From assembly GCA_964591175.1 (NCBI GenBank), contig CAZQAF010000006.1, positions 1 through 64,000 on the forward strand: a stretch of 64,000 nt of DNA, written 5' to 3'. This DNA comes from UBA11574 sp964591175. Lineage in GTDB: Bacteria; Desulfobacterota; Desulfobacteria; Desulfobacterales; UBA11574. Position 1 is the stretch's first letter; each line of letters begins with the position of its first letter. Below, in pieces: positions 42,750-51,272 of this stretch. The notes below the pieces were generated by a model. It saw nothing but the letters and a program-made list of their open reading frames with translations. It was not told the DNA's origin and ran no database searches. Made by a program: the position numbers and the translations under genes.

Positions 42750-43700
42750 TATGATCTGGCCATCATCGGCGGAGGTCCCGGAGGCCTTTCAGCCGCGATA
42801 TACGGCATGCGGGCGGCCTTAAAGACCGTACTCATCGAAAAGGAGATCCCCGGCGGCCAGATCAACAAATCCGACTCGGTGGAAAACTATCCCGGTTTCG
42901 AAAATATCAGCGGCAGCGAACTCGCCATGAAGCTGGCCCAGCATGCCCGGGTTTACGGCATCGAGGAAATCAATGACGAGGTAACGGTCGTCGAACCGGG
43001 TCTCGATTTTCATACGGTACGCACCGCCGGCGGAAGAGAGATCCAAACCCATGCGGTAATACTGGCTCCGGGCGGTCATCCCCGGAAGTTGTCCGTGCCC
43101 GGCGAAGAAGATTACTACGGGAAAGGCGTATCCTATTGCGCCGTGTGTGACGGTTTTTTTTTCAGAAATAAAAATGTCGTGGTCGTTGGAGGTGGTGATA
43201 CCGCTTGTGAAGAAGGGCTTTACCTGGCCAAACTGGCTGCCAAGGTCTATCTGGTTCATCGCCGCGATGCGCTGCGCGCCAGTATGATTCTGCAAAAGCG
43301 CGTCGAGGCGGAATGCAAGATGGAGGTGTTGTGGAATACCGTCGTTACCGAAATCAAAGCAAACGCCGACGGAGTGAACGCCGTCACGCTACAGGACACC
43401 CAAAACGGCGATAAGCGAGACCTTCCCATTGACGGCGTCTTTATATTTATTGGCTTTGACCCCAATAATCAATTGGTGCCGGCCGGCATCCGCATGTCTC
43501 CGGATGGTTTCGTGGTCACCAGCGATCAGTGCGCCACCAATATCGACGGCATCTACGTAGTGGGTGATTTACGTGACAGGTATGCCCGCCAAATCGTATT
43601 GGCGGCGGCCGATGGCTGCATGGCGTCCTTGTCGGCCGCCTATTATGTGGAGACGCGCAAAGCCAAGATGGGGGACCTCACCTGCGTTCTGCCGGAGTAA
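42750..43700 (+). CDS. trxB: Thioredoxin reductase, 5' end lost in gap
   Basis: 316 codons of a flavoprotein disulfide reductase. The visible sequence starts at YDLAIIGGGPGGLSAAIYG, the FAD-binding motif normally found within the first ten residues, so little may be missing unless an N-terminal domain existed. The redox site is SYCAVCDGFFF (CxxC) near residue 133, NADPH-binding VVVVGGGDTACEEG follows, and IDGIYVVGDLRD is the second FAD motif. It reduces thioredoxin or a related protein. Confidence 0.93.
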   Translation, partial: YDLAIIGGGPGGLSAAIYGMRAALKTVLIEKEIPGGQINKSDSVENYPGFENISGSELAMKLAQHARVYGIEEINDEVTVVEPGLDFHTVRTAGGREIQTHAVILAPGGHPRKLSVPGEEDYYGKGVSYCAVCDGFFFRNKNVVVVGGGDTACEEGLYLAKLAAKVYLVHRRDALRASMILQKRVEAECKMEVLWNTVVTEIKANADGVNAVTLQDTQNGDKRDLPIDGVFIFIGFDPNNQLVPAGIRMSPDGFVVTSDQCATNIDGIYVVGDLRDRYARQIVLAAADGCMASLSAAYYVETRKAKMGDLTCVLPE

Positions 43701-43892
43701 GACAATTCATCTCGGACTACAACGCCATTTTATTTGCCTCCGTTAACATACCTTAAAGTTTGCTGCAGAAAGCGTCATTGCCATCTGAAACCGAGCTGCC
43801 GGCAGCCACTCGCTTTGCGGTTGAACGTTGACTCCTGCCTTCCCGGGTATTATTTTATGAATTACTTCAATTGATCGAAAAAGGAGTTTGCT

Positions 43893-44771
43893 ATGATTGC
43901 CATAACCGGTGCAACGGGAAATATCGGCAGCAGGATCGCGACCGATCTTTTGTCAAAGGGTCAAAATGTCATGTGCATCGCCAGAACAGCGGCAAAACTG
44001 AACTCCTTCGCTGCCAAAGGCGCCGAAACCGCAGCCATCTCCCTGGAGGATACGGCTGCTTTGACAAATGCCTTTACAGGAGTTGACGCCGTCTTTGCCA
44101 TGATACCGCCGTATTATCAGGCAGTGGATTTCAGAGCGTATCAGAATGCGATCGGCGCATCCATTGCCGCGGCTGTCGAAAGATCCGGAGTGAACTACGT
44201 CGTCAGCTTGAGCAGCCAAGGCGCGCATCTGCCGGACAAGACCGGGTTGATCAAGGGGTTGTACGATCAGGAGCAGCGGCTGAATAAGCTGAAGGGAATT
44301 AACATCCTGCATTTGCGACCCACCTATTTTATGGAAAACCTGTTGGCGAACATCGACATGATCAACCAGATGAACATCATGGGTTCGGCAATTCAAAAAG
44401 ATATGAAGATTCCTATGATTGCCACTCAGGACATTGCCGATTTTGCCGCGGAACGGCTTATGAAAAAAGACTTTTCGGGGATGCCGGTAATCGATCTACT
44501 GGGTCAGAGAGACCTGTCGATGAACGAGGCCGCCGAGATCATCGGCAGAAAAATCGACATGCCCGGTTTAAGATATGTTCAATTTTCTTATGAGGAGACC
44601 GAAAAGGCGCTGGTAGAAATGGGTTTCAGCGCCGACGTTGCCGGGCTTTTTATTGAGATGAGCAAGGCATTCAACGAGGGACTGATCGATACGCCCCGCA
44701 CACGGGAAAATACGACCACGACTTCCCTTGAGGACTTCGCTATTATGTTTGCGAAGATTTTTTTTGCATAA
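43893..44771 (+). CDS. NmrA-like NAD(P)-binding protein
   Basis: A 292-residue atypical short-chain dehydrogenase. The N-terminal TGATGNIGSRIATDLLSKG is the nucleotide-binding glycine motif. VNYVVSLSSQGAHL, LHLRPTYFMENLL and VIDLLGQRDLSMNEAAEIIG match the NmrA/azoreductase-like group, in which the active-site Tyr-Lys pair is often absent. It may be a redox sensor or a quinone or azo reductase. ATG 43893 follows AAAAAGGAGTTTGCT. Confidence 0.85.
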   Translation: MIAITGATGNIGSRIATDLLSKGQNVMCIARTAAKLNSFAAKGAETAAISLEDTAALTNAFTGVDAVFAMIPPYYQAVDFRAYQNAIGASIAAAVERSGVNYVVSLSSQGAHLPDKTGLIKGLYDQEQRLNKLKGINILHLRPTYFMENLLANIDMINQMNIMGSAIQKDMKIPMIATQDIADFAAERLMKKDFSGMPVIDLLGQRDLSMNEAAEIIGRKIDMPGLRYVQFSYEETEKALVEMGFSADVAGLFIEMSKAFNEGLIDTPRTRENTTTTSLEDFAIMFAKIFFA

Positions 44772-44777
44772 TTCATT

Positions 44778-44978
44778 TTAGATCAAGCTTTGCCGCCAAT
44801 TTCCGCAGCACGCACGGTACTTGGTTTTAATGCGCTTTGGCGCACGTTTAACAGATGCGTCGCGTTGATCGATGTTTATAAATTCATCCCGGAGCGACCG
44901 ATGGGATAGAAAAAGATACAGCCGTTTTTCGGCATCTGCATTTCGGTATTCTTCTATAATATTTTGAATATCTCTCAT
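44778..44978 (-). CDS. Small basic protein of unknown function
   Basis: A 66-residue protein, mostly helical N-terminally (MRDIQNIIEEYRNADAEKRLYLFLSHRSLRDEF) with a very basic C terminus (KRAPKRIKTKYRACC). AAGGAAAAAGAAA upstream of ATG 44978 is a fair ribosome site. It is the third frame in the tetR/hydrolase group and may be translated from the same mRNA. Small size keeps the confidence moderate. Confidence 0.5.
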   Translation of the reverse strand: MRDIQNIIEEYRNADAEKRLYLFLSHRSLRDEFINIDQRDASVKRAPKRIKTKYRACCGNWRQSLI

Positions 44979-45023
44979 TTTCTTTTTCCTTAAGCTGAGT
45001 GTTTCAAAATTAAACTGCCGCGA

Positions 45024-45950
45024 TCAATGGCTTACGTTTTTCATCGACTGACGATCATGTTGGCGCTGCGCGTTAAGAATAAACGTTGTGGCGACATCTA
45101 CGATAGCGTTATCCTTTAGAATTCGTTTATGACCCAAACCTTTAGTCGTATGTAAGCGGACATGATCTGTGTTTTCCGAGAGCATTTTTGAATACGAATA
45201 AGGGATTGTCCGGTCGTCCATGTCGTGAACAATCAACAACTTCGAAGAAATTGTTTTTGCCAGTACATACGGGTTGTCCTCGTGCAGATTGTACCCGTAG
45301 TATCTTTCCATCTCTTCAATCATGCTGTGATAGACAATTTCAGGTACACCGTGTTGGTTGAATAAATTGAATGTAAGTTCTTTGAGTTTGAGGGCCGGCG
45401 CAATAAGGACGGCGTCAATATTCGGTTTGTCTTTTGAAATGCAGTTTATCACCGCAGATGCACCGATGGAGTGTGCGATGATCCCCCGAATATTAAGCCC
45501 GCGAGACGCAGCCAGAAATGATCTTACGGTATCGGAGAGTTCAAAGTAGTTGGTGGCGCAGCCTTTTGATTCTCCGTGAGCAGGGGCATCATAGGTGATA
45601 GCTGAGTATCCGGCATCGATCATCGGTTTGAAGAAACAGGCCAAATTGACGCCACGGCCGTTCCATCCATGAACAAATAGAATACCGGGTCCGCTCCCCC
45701 ATTTCCAGCAGTGAATTTCAGTGCCATGGACCTGGATATGGAACGATGTCGCGTTCTCAAGGTATTGTGTCTCTATGGGTGTGAGGGGATGGATTACCGG
45801 TTTAAAAAACTGTCTGAGTACCATGTCTTTTGTCACATCGGGGGCAACATGCCATAATGCCGACAGGAAAAAACGGGACCATTTTTGTTTGGCCCTAATA
45901 TAACGAACGTTCGTGCTTGTCATTTTTATTTTTTCTATGTTTTTTGTCAT
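45024..45950 (-). CDS. Alpha/beta hydrolase
   Basis: A 308-residue alpha/beta-hydrolase. The oxyanion region is LFVHGWNGRGVNL near residue 92, the nucleophile elbow AHSIGAS with Ser near 163, the acid Asp in IVHDMDDRTIPYS and the His in GLGHKRIL near the C terminus. GAGGATAAT just before ATG 45950 supports this start. The gene follows tetR by nine bases and is presumably repressed by it. A palindrome ACGAACGTTCGT inside its first codons (45903-45914) resembles the TetR operator. Confidence 0.87.
   Translation of the reverse strand: MTKNIEKIKMTSTNVRYIRAKQKWSRFFLSALWHVAPDVTKDMVLRQFFKPVIHPLTPIETQYLENATSFHIQVHGTEIHCWKWGSGPGILFVHGWNGRGVNLACFFKPMIDAGYSAITYDAPAHGESKGCATNYFELSDTVRSFLAASRGLNIRGIIAHSIGASAVINCISKDKPNIDAVLIAPALKLKELTFNLFNQHGVPEIVYHSMIEEMERYYGYNLHEDNPYVLAKTISSKLLIVHDMDDRTIPYSYSKMLSENTDHVRLHTTKGLGHKRILKDNAIVDVATTFILNAQRQHDRQSMKNVSH
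45903..45914. promoter_or_regulatory. Possible second TetR operator within the hydrolase coding start
   Basis: A perfect 12-bp palindrome ACGAACGTTCGT, 11 of 12 identical to the site in the tetR promoter spacer (ACGATCGTTCGT at 46559-46570). It lies about 12 codons into the hydrolase gene. Confidence 0.45.
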
Positions 45951-45959
45951 ATTATCCTC

Positions 45960-46544
45960 TTATTTTTGGTAGTTGTTTAATAAGCGAACAAGGGCGGTTT
46001 CCTGATGCTTTTTGGATTCTGCATCGTCGAGCAATTTATAATATAGATGAAAACCGAGCAGAAGAGAATAGAGGTCAAAGGCGAACTGGTCAAAATCTAT
46101 ATCCGGCCTGAAATCACCTGTTTGAACGGCGGATTGGGCGATGCGCCGAAGGCAATCGATCCATTGTTTCTGTTGATGCAGCAGAAAATCCCTGACCTTT
46201 CCGGGACGGTCGCTGAAATCCGTACTCGCGGAAACAAAAATGCAGCCGCCGGTCAATTCGGAACTCCATTGGATCCAGTTGTCGACCAGCGCCCTGATTC
46301 TGGGGATACCGGCTTTTGTTTTCAGCGCCGGGACAATCACACCTTCAGAAAAAAGCCGGGCCGCGTGGTTGAGTATTTCGATCTGAAGATTCTCCTTGGA
46401 CTGGAAATGCGCAAACAATCCACTTTTGGATAAATTCGTTGCCTTGGCCAGGTTCCCGATGGTGACGCACTCAAGCCCCAGTTGGCTGGCCATATCCAGA
46501 CCGGCTTCCAGAACAATATGTTTGGTATCTTCTCCTTTGGTCAT
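45960..46544 (-). CDS. TetR/AcrR family repressor
   Basis: A 194-residue TetR-type regulator. The N-terminal helix-turn-helix reads VTIGNLAKATNLSKSGLFAHFQSKENL (about residues 27-53). The C-terminal ligand domain (SELTGGCIFVSASTDFSDRPG) recalls regulators of quinone or antimicrobial response. ATG 46544 lies only six bases after a -10 box, so the mRNA is probably leaderless. It heads a reverse-strand operon with the hydrolase at 45024-45950. Confidence 0.88.
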   Translation of the reverse strand: MTKGEDTKHIVLEAGLDMASQLGLECVTIGNLAKATNLSKSGLFAHFQSKENLQIEILNHAARLFSEGVIVPALKTKAGIPRIRALVDNWIQWSSELTGGCIFVSASTDFSDRPGKVRDFLLHQQKQWIDCLRRIAQSAVQTGDFRPDIDFDQFAFDLYSLLLGFHLYYKLLDDAESKKHQETALVRLLNNYQK

Positions 46545-46550
46545 GGCGTT

Positions 46551-46579
46551 AAAATAGTACGATCGTTCGTTCGTGTCAA
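46551..46579 (-). promoter_or_regulatory. tetR promoter with operator in the spacer
   Basis: On the reverse strand: TTGACA (46574-46579), a 17-bp spacer and TATTTT (46551-46556). The spacer contains ACGATCGTTCGT (46559-46570), with a further overlapping TCGT, a palindromic operator that would block RNA polymerase when TetR binds. The predicted start falls on or next to the A of the tetR ATG. Confidence 0.7.
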
Positions 46580-46627
46580 GTAAAAAAAACAACCTAAATA
46601 TTTCACGAATCACATTCGCCCATTTGT

Positions 46628-46912
46628 GTCGTTTCGTTTAAACGCGGCAGGGTCATGAGTTTCTATACCATGGCCTTTATGGGGGCGACACCCATCGGCA
46701 GCTTGGCCGCCGGTTTTCTGGCCAGTAAAATCGGTGCGCCGTGGACCGTCTTTATCGGCGGACCGATCTGCATTTGCGGCGCATTCTTTTTCGCCAAAAG
46801 ACTTCCGATACTCAGACAACTGGTCCGCCCCATTTACGTCAAAATGGGCACCATCCCGGAAATCGCCATGGGGATCCAAAGCGCCAACGAATTATCGATT
46901 CAACGAAAATAA
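46628..46912 (+). pseudogene. C-terminal remnant of an MFS transporter
   Basis: About 90 codons of the end of a major facilitator transporter, EntS-like. RGRVMSFYTMAFMGATPIGSLAAGFLASKIGAPW is the typical loop and transmembrane segments before the last helix, FIGGPICICGAFFFAKRLP. All upstream helices are missing, and no start except an internal ATG at 46655 is available. It lies just outside the tetR promoter, where a repressor's target transporter might once have been encoded divergently. Confidence 0.75.
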
Positions 46913-46929
46913 AGCCGATATCTCAAGTT

Positions 46930-47604
46930 CTAGTTGCCGTGCAAGCCCCGGTCCTCAAGACGCCGGTGGCAGTCTTTTCGGTCAAAAGCACGGCAGGTGA
47001 TGGGTTTGATATTATGGATGGCGCAAAAAAAGCGGTGTTCGCCAAAGTACTGAAACAAAAATGGGCAGAGTTGTTGATTTTTCAGTGTTTCGCCGGAAAG
47101 AAAGCCGAACCAGTGATCCGGGTAAACGATTTCTGCCGGCGGGTCCGGGGGTAAGCCGCCGATCTGACAGCATACGCCGCAAAGATTGCACCACTGGCCC
47201 GAAGGCAGGTGATGACGGGTGCCGTCCACCGGAATGCAGGTAACGGTATCCGCACCGAACAGGGTTTGAATATCCTGTCGAATTCGTAGGAAGACCCCGG
47301 CAAATTCAACAAGTTCTCGGGCCAGGATCGGTTCCATATCCCATCGCTTCTTGTTGATAACAAACCGCATGCCGACCACATCGGCAAAGATCGTCTGCTC
47401 CAGCATGCCTAAGGGAAAGTAGGGATCAGGCAAAGCCTGTGACAAAATAGTCACATCTGTTTCGCGGTGAAAACGACCCAGCAACTGCTTTAGTAACCGG
47501 TTTGCACCAGACGTTTGTGTTGTCTCCGGTCTTCTCAATAAATTTTGCCGTATGCCGGCATATTGTTTGAACAATTCCGTGATATGATGCTGGTCATAGT
47601 TCAT
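46930..47604 (-). CDS. YkgJ-type cysteine-cluster protein
   Basis: A 224-residue protein. The C-terminal half has the CxxCxxCC arrangement WCNLCGVCCQIGG, later LCPFLF, FCAIHNIKPITCRAFDRKDC, a zinc/iron-chelating cluster pattern of the YkgJ family. The N-terminal 110 residues are helical and unmatched. Start at ATG 47604; the upstream part of the open frame to 47727 overlaps a likely promoter region. The role of the family is unknown. Confidence 0.82.
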   Translation of the reverse strand: MNYDQHHITELFKQYAGIRQNLLRRPETTQTSGANRLLKQLLGRFHRETDVTILSQALPDPYFPLGMLEQTIFADVVGMRFVINKKRWDMEPILARELVEFAGVFLRIRQDIQTLFGADTVTCIPVDGTRHHLPSGQWCNLCGVCCQIGGLPPDPPAEIVYPDHWFGFLSGETLKNQQLCPFLFQYFGEHRFFCAIHNIKPITCRAFDRKDCHRRLEDRGLHGN

Positions 47605-47747
47605 GGGACATGATTCTTGTAAGCTGATATATTGGATCGTTTTTTCTTGACAAAATCCGCTTGACTGACAAATTATTACCTTAGATTGATCTCCGATTAA
47701 ATATATTTTTTTCACTTTACCCAACATTTCCGGTCATGGAGGATACC

Positions 47748-48056
47748 ATGTTTATCGTCCACGTCTTTGTCCGTGTAAAGCCTGACCACATCGAAGATTT
47801 CAAGCAGGCAACACTGGAAAATGCCCGCAACAGTGTTTTGGAACCGGGCATCGCGCGATTTGATGTGGTTCAGCATCTGGAGGATCCCGCGCGGTTTATT
47901 CTTGTCGAAGTTTACCGGACACCCGAAGATCCGGCCAGACACAAAGAAACCAAACATTATCAAATGTGGCGGGATACGGTTGAAGACATGATGGCCGAAT
48001 CGCGCACCAGCATTAAACTGACGAATCTATTTCCGGATGAAAAAGGATGGGGTTGA
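47748..48056 (+). CDS. Antibiotic-biosynthesis-monooxygenase (ABM) domain protein, LsrG-like
   Basis: A 102-residue ferredoxin-like fold protein: VHVFVRVKPDHIEDFKQAT, RFDVVQHLEDPARFILVEVYRTPEDPARHKETKHYQMWRDTV. This pattern includes the conserved His in KETKHY and matches small monooxygenases and LsrG isomerase. GGAGG seven bases before ATG 47748 supports the start. Its stop overlaps the alcohol dehydrogenase ATG by one base (TGATG), so the two are translationally coupled and may handle related aldehyde or ketone substrates. Confidence 0.88.
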   Translation: MFIVHVFVRVKPDHIEDFKQATLENARNSVLEPGIARFDVVQHLEDPARFILVEVYRTPEDPARHKETKHYQMWRDTVEDMMAESRTSIKLTNLFPDEKGWG

Positions 48057-49210
48057 TGAAACGATTCGAATTTGCCACCGCCTCTCGAATCATTTTCGGA
48101 CGGGGAACTTTGAAAGAAGTGGCGGCCCTGGCCGCCCAAATGGGAGGCCGGATTCTGGTCGTTACCGGCAAAAACACCGAACGTGCGACTGCATTGATTG
48201 ATTTGCTTAACGTCACCAGTGTGCGGACCTTTGACTTCGGCATTACCGGTGAACCCACTATCGAAATGATCTTTGAAGGTGTTCAGCTTGCCCGTAAAAG
48301 GGCCTGCGATGTTGTCATCGGCATCGGCGGCGGCAGTGTCATTGACGGCGCCAAGGCCATTGCCGCCCTGTTAACCAACAGCGGCGATATTATGGAGTAT
48401 TTGGAGGTGATCGGTCAGGGGAAACCATTGACACAGGCCTCGGCTCCCTGCATCGCCATACCGACCACCGCCGGAACCGGCGCCGAAGTCACTCGCAATT
48501 CGGTGTTGGCATCCACGAAGCACCGGGTTAAGGTCAGCCTTCGCAGCCCGACCATGCTGCCGGATCTTGCCGTCATCGATCCTGAACTGACCTATTCCGT
48601 GCCGCCGTCTCTAACCGCCGGTACCGGGCTGGATGCGCTGACCCAAAATCTTGAGCCTTTTGTTTCCCTGCAATCCAATCCATTAACGGATGCCCTGTGC
48701 CGGGAAGGTCTGAAGCGAATCGCCCGTTCATTGCGCCGGGCATTTGAAAACGGAAGCGATACCATGGCTCGTGAAGATATGGCGATTGCCAGTTTATTCG
48801 GAGGTCTGGCCCTTGCCAACGCCAAACTGGGCGCTGTTCATGGGTTCGCAGGCACCATAGGTGCCATGTTTTCGATACCCCATGGCATGATCTGTGCCGG
48901 TTTGATTCCCCATGTCATGGAGGTCAATGTCAAAGCGCTTCAGCGTAAAGACCCCCTTAAGCTCCTGCCACGCTATGATGAAGTCGCCAGCCTTTTGACC
49001 GGCACACCGGATGCCGGGGCAACAGACGGCATTGACTGGATTCGTGATCTGTGCGGCGCACTGGATATAGCGACGCTTTCCGAATTCGGAATCACAAAAG
49101 CTCACTTTCCTGAAATCATCGCAGGCGCCAAGAGAGCGAGCAGCATGAAAGGAAATCCAGTTGAATTAACCGATGAAGAACTCATCGAAATTTTAAGAAA
49201 AGCTGTTTGA
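48056..49210 (+). CDS. Iron-containing alcohol dehydrogenase
   Basis: A 384-residue group III (iron-type) alcohol dehydrogenase. The NAD(P)-binding GGGSVIDGAKAIAAL is near residue 95. PTTAGTGAEVTRNSVL and the metal-site His residues in GAVHGFAGTIGAMFSIPHGMICA are present. The first 40 residues RFEFATASRIIFGRGTLKEV fit the maleylacetate-reductase/butanol-dehydrogenase group. GGATGGGGTTG precedes the ATG. Substrate unknown. Confidence 0.9.
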   Translation: MKRFEFATASRIIFGRGTLKEVAALAAQMGGRILVVTGKNTERATALIDLLNVTSVRTFDFGITGEPTIEMIFEGVQLARKRACDVVIGIGGGSVIDGAKAIAALLTNSGDIMEYLEVIGQGKPLTQASAPCIAIPTTAGTGAEVTRNSVLASTKHRVKVSLRSPTMLPDLAVIDPELTYSVPPSLTAGTGLDALTQNLEPFVSLQSNPLTDALCREGLKRIARSLRRAFENGSDTMAREDMAIASLFGGLALANAKLGAVHGFAGTIGAMFSIPHGMICAGLIPHVMEVNVKALQRKDPLKLLPRYDEVASLLTGTPDAGATDGIDWIRDLCGALDIATLSEFGITKAHFPEIIAGAKRASSMKGNPVELTDEELIEILRKAV

Positions 49211-49287
49211 AAGCCAAACCCAAGACTCGGCAGAAGCGCAATCCACTTCAGGCGCAGGATATCCGCGTACCATTTCACGACCCGATG

Positions 49288-50037
49288 TTATCCATAAAGG
49301 TGCTGTAAAAAATAATTCATCTGTTTGTGCCACCAGAGCCAGTCGTGATTCACGTCAAAGCCCCAGTAATCGACCCAGGCCGGAATCGATTTTTTTCTTA
49401 AAAGAAAATCGAGCGATCGGGTGTCGGCGACGGCTTTCTCTTCCCAGGGGCCTTGACCCACGCAGACAATGATTTTACTTTGCCGGTAGCGATCCAGATA
49501 CCAGGGGTCATTGATTCCCGAAAAATAATTCAAGGGAGAATTGAAGTATACGGCTGGCATATCGGCGGCCGAAAGCCCGAACTCGGTCCGATCCAGACGA
49601 TAGAGCCCGCTTAAGGCGACGGTGCCTTCGAAGACATCCGGATGCTTGAGGAAAAAATTCACGGAGTGATAAGCGCCCATGCTGCAGCCGTTGACCATCA
49701 CCCGCTCATTCGGCGAGCGGCAGTGATCGCGGATGAACGGGACCACCTCTTCGACCACATAATGGTCATAGGCTTCGTGCCTCATATTTCGATCCGCCGG
49801 CGAAACGGCAAAATTGTACCAGGATTCTGCGTCGATGCTGTCTATGCAAAACATCTTGACCTTGCCGTTGTTGATAAATCCGGCAATGGCATTGATCATT
49901 CCCATGCCTTCATAATCAAAATAGCGGCCTCGGGAGGAGGGAAAAACAAGTAACGGTTTTCCCCAGTGTCCGTAAACTTTTAGTGCCATATTCCGATTCA
50001 AATTCCTACTGAACCATTGGTGTTCTTCAATGTTCAT
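49288..50037 (-). CDS. Esterase (PF00756-like alpha/beta hydrolase)
   Basis: A 249-residue esterase. The nucleophile motif VNGCSMGAYHSVNFF places Ser near residue 120. HPDVFEGTVALSGLYRLD and the terminal His in GFDVNHDWLWWHKQM match enterochelin-esterase/S-formylglutathione-hydrolase-like proteins. FPSSRGRYFDYEGMGMI near the start is characteristic of a subgroup encoded beside ATP-grasp proteins. It follows the ATP-grasp gene by three bases, so they form an operon. Confidence 0.85.
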   Translation of the reverse strand: MNIEEHQWFSRNLNRNMALKVYGHWGKPLLVFPSSRGRYFDYEGMGMINAIAGFINNGKVKMFCIDSIDAESWYNFAVSPADRNMRHEAYDHYVVEEVVPFIRDHCRSPNERVMVNGCSMGAYHSVNFFLKHPDVFEGTVALSGLYRLDRTEFGLSAADMPAVYFNSPLNYFSGINDPWYLDRYRQSKIIVCVGQGPWEEKAVADTRSLDFLLRKKSIPAWVDYWGFDVNHDWLWWHKQMNYFLQHLYG

Positions 50038-50040
50038 GTT

Positions 50041-51204
50041 TTAGGTATCCGTTGCATGAATGTAATTAACAATCTTAAAAATATCGTCCAAATCAGTTGA
50101 TCTGAAAATATACCCGATATCGCCCAGGGCACTGCTAAATACGCCGGGCACGCTTGCCACCTGGACCATAAAATTACCGTAACGGGTCATGATATCCCCA
50201 TGGCTGTAAAGATAGCGATAGCTGTTTTTCCGGCTCGCATAGCAGCAGTGATACTTTCGTGTAAAAGGTATTTCCGCACGCCGGAGCACCAGCAGTTCGG
50301 CCCATATCCGGTAAATATCGATGTCACAGGCATAGTTGAACATATCGGTCGTAAATCCGCCCGGTGGCCTCATATTGACTTCCAGCCCTGTATAGGTGCC
50401 GGGGGCGGTTTGGAAAAATTCGATATGAAAAAAACGCTCGTTCACCTGGAACGTCTCTATGCAGCGTCGCCCCAGTGCTTCCAAGACCGGAGGAATCTCC
50501 CGGAGCGAGTAGTAATAGATGTGGCGTCCTTCATTGACCGTTTCCATGATTCCCTGGCTGAACGTATGCGCGGTGTAGAACACTAGGTTGCCGTTAGCGT
50601 CCGCCAGTCCGTCAAAAGAATAAATCGTGCCGGAAATGAATTCTTCCATCATGTAATCCACCGCCGGTTTGCCAATAAAAAAGTTTGCCAGGTCTTCATC
50701 GTTTTCCAGGCGATAAGTGTCCAGGGCGCCCACGCCTGCATCGGGTTTGGCTACCACCGGATACTCCGTCTCCCTGATGAGTTCTCGAGCGTCCTCCATG
50801 CTTTGCACCACACGGCCCCGGGGAACCGGCACATTGGCCACTCTGAATTTGTCCTTCATCCGGGATTTGCGGCGAATGTTGTCTATGTCGCCGTATCGAA
50901 CACCAAAGATATTGAAATCGTCCCGTATCCGGGCTTCGGTGCTCAACCAGTATTCGTTCAGCGATTCAAACCGATCGATCTTGCCGTACTTGTGGGTGAA
51001 AAATCCACAGGCCCGCAACATCGCATCGTAGTCGTGCATATCATCTATTTGGTAGTACTCTGTAAGAGAATCGCGAACCTCGGCGTCCAAATGATGGTAA
51101 TGCGCGTCTCCGATTCCCAATACATTGGCACCCGCCTGTTTCAGTTGATGACAGAAACGGTGATAATGGCGAGGGAAGTGAGGCGAGAGATATACGATAT
51201 TCAT
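50041..51204 (-). CDS. ATP-grasp ligase-like protein
   Basis: A 387-residue carbamoyl-phosphate-synthase-like ATP-grasp protein. N terminus MNIVYLSPHFPRHYHRFCHQLKQAGANVLGIGD, then the central YPVVAKPDAGVGALDTYRLEN (ATP-binding Lys), YMMEEFISGTIYSFDGLAD and the metal-ligand region FFHIEFFQTAPGTYTGLEVNMRPPGG. It probably makes an amide or peptide-like bond. GAAGGTAAAGACC precedes ATG 51204. Together with the esterase at 49288-50037 it forms a two-gene unit whose product is unknown. Confidence 0.85.
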   Translation of the reverse strand: MNIVYLSPHFPRHYHRFCHQLKQAGANVLGIGDAHYHHLDAEVRDSLTEYYQIDDMHDYDAMLRACGFFTHKYGKIDRFESLNEYWLSTEARIRDDFNIFGVRYGDIDNIRRKSRMKDKFRVANVPVPRGRVVQSMEDARELIRETEYPVVAKPDAGVGALDTYRLENDEDLANFFIGKPAVDYMMEEFISGTIYSFDGLADANGNLVFYTAHTFSQGIMETVNEGRHIYYYSLREIPPVLEALGRRCIETFQVNERFFHIEFFQTAPGTYTGLEVNMRPPGGFTTDMFNYACDIDIYRIWAELLVLRRAEIPFTRKYHCCYASRKNSYRYLYSHGDIMTRYGNFMVQVASVPGVFSSALGDIGYIFRSTDLDDIFKIVNYIHATDT

Positions 51205-51272
51205 GGTCTTTACCTTCGCAGACAATAATTCATTATTTTCTTAGGGCTTTCGCAGAACAACAACCGCCATGT

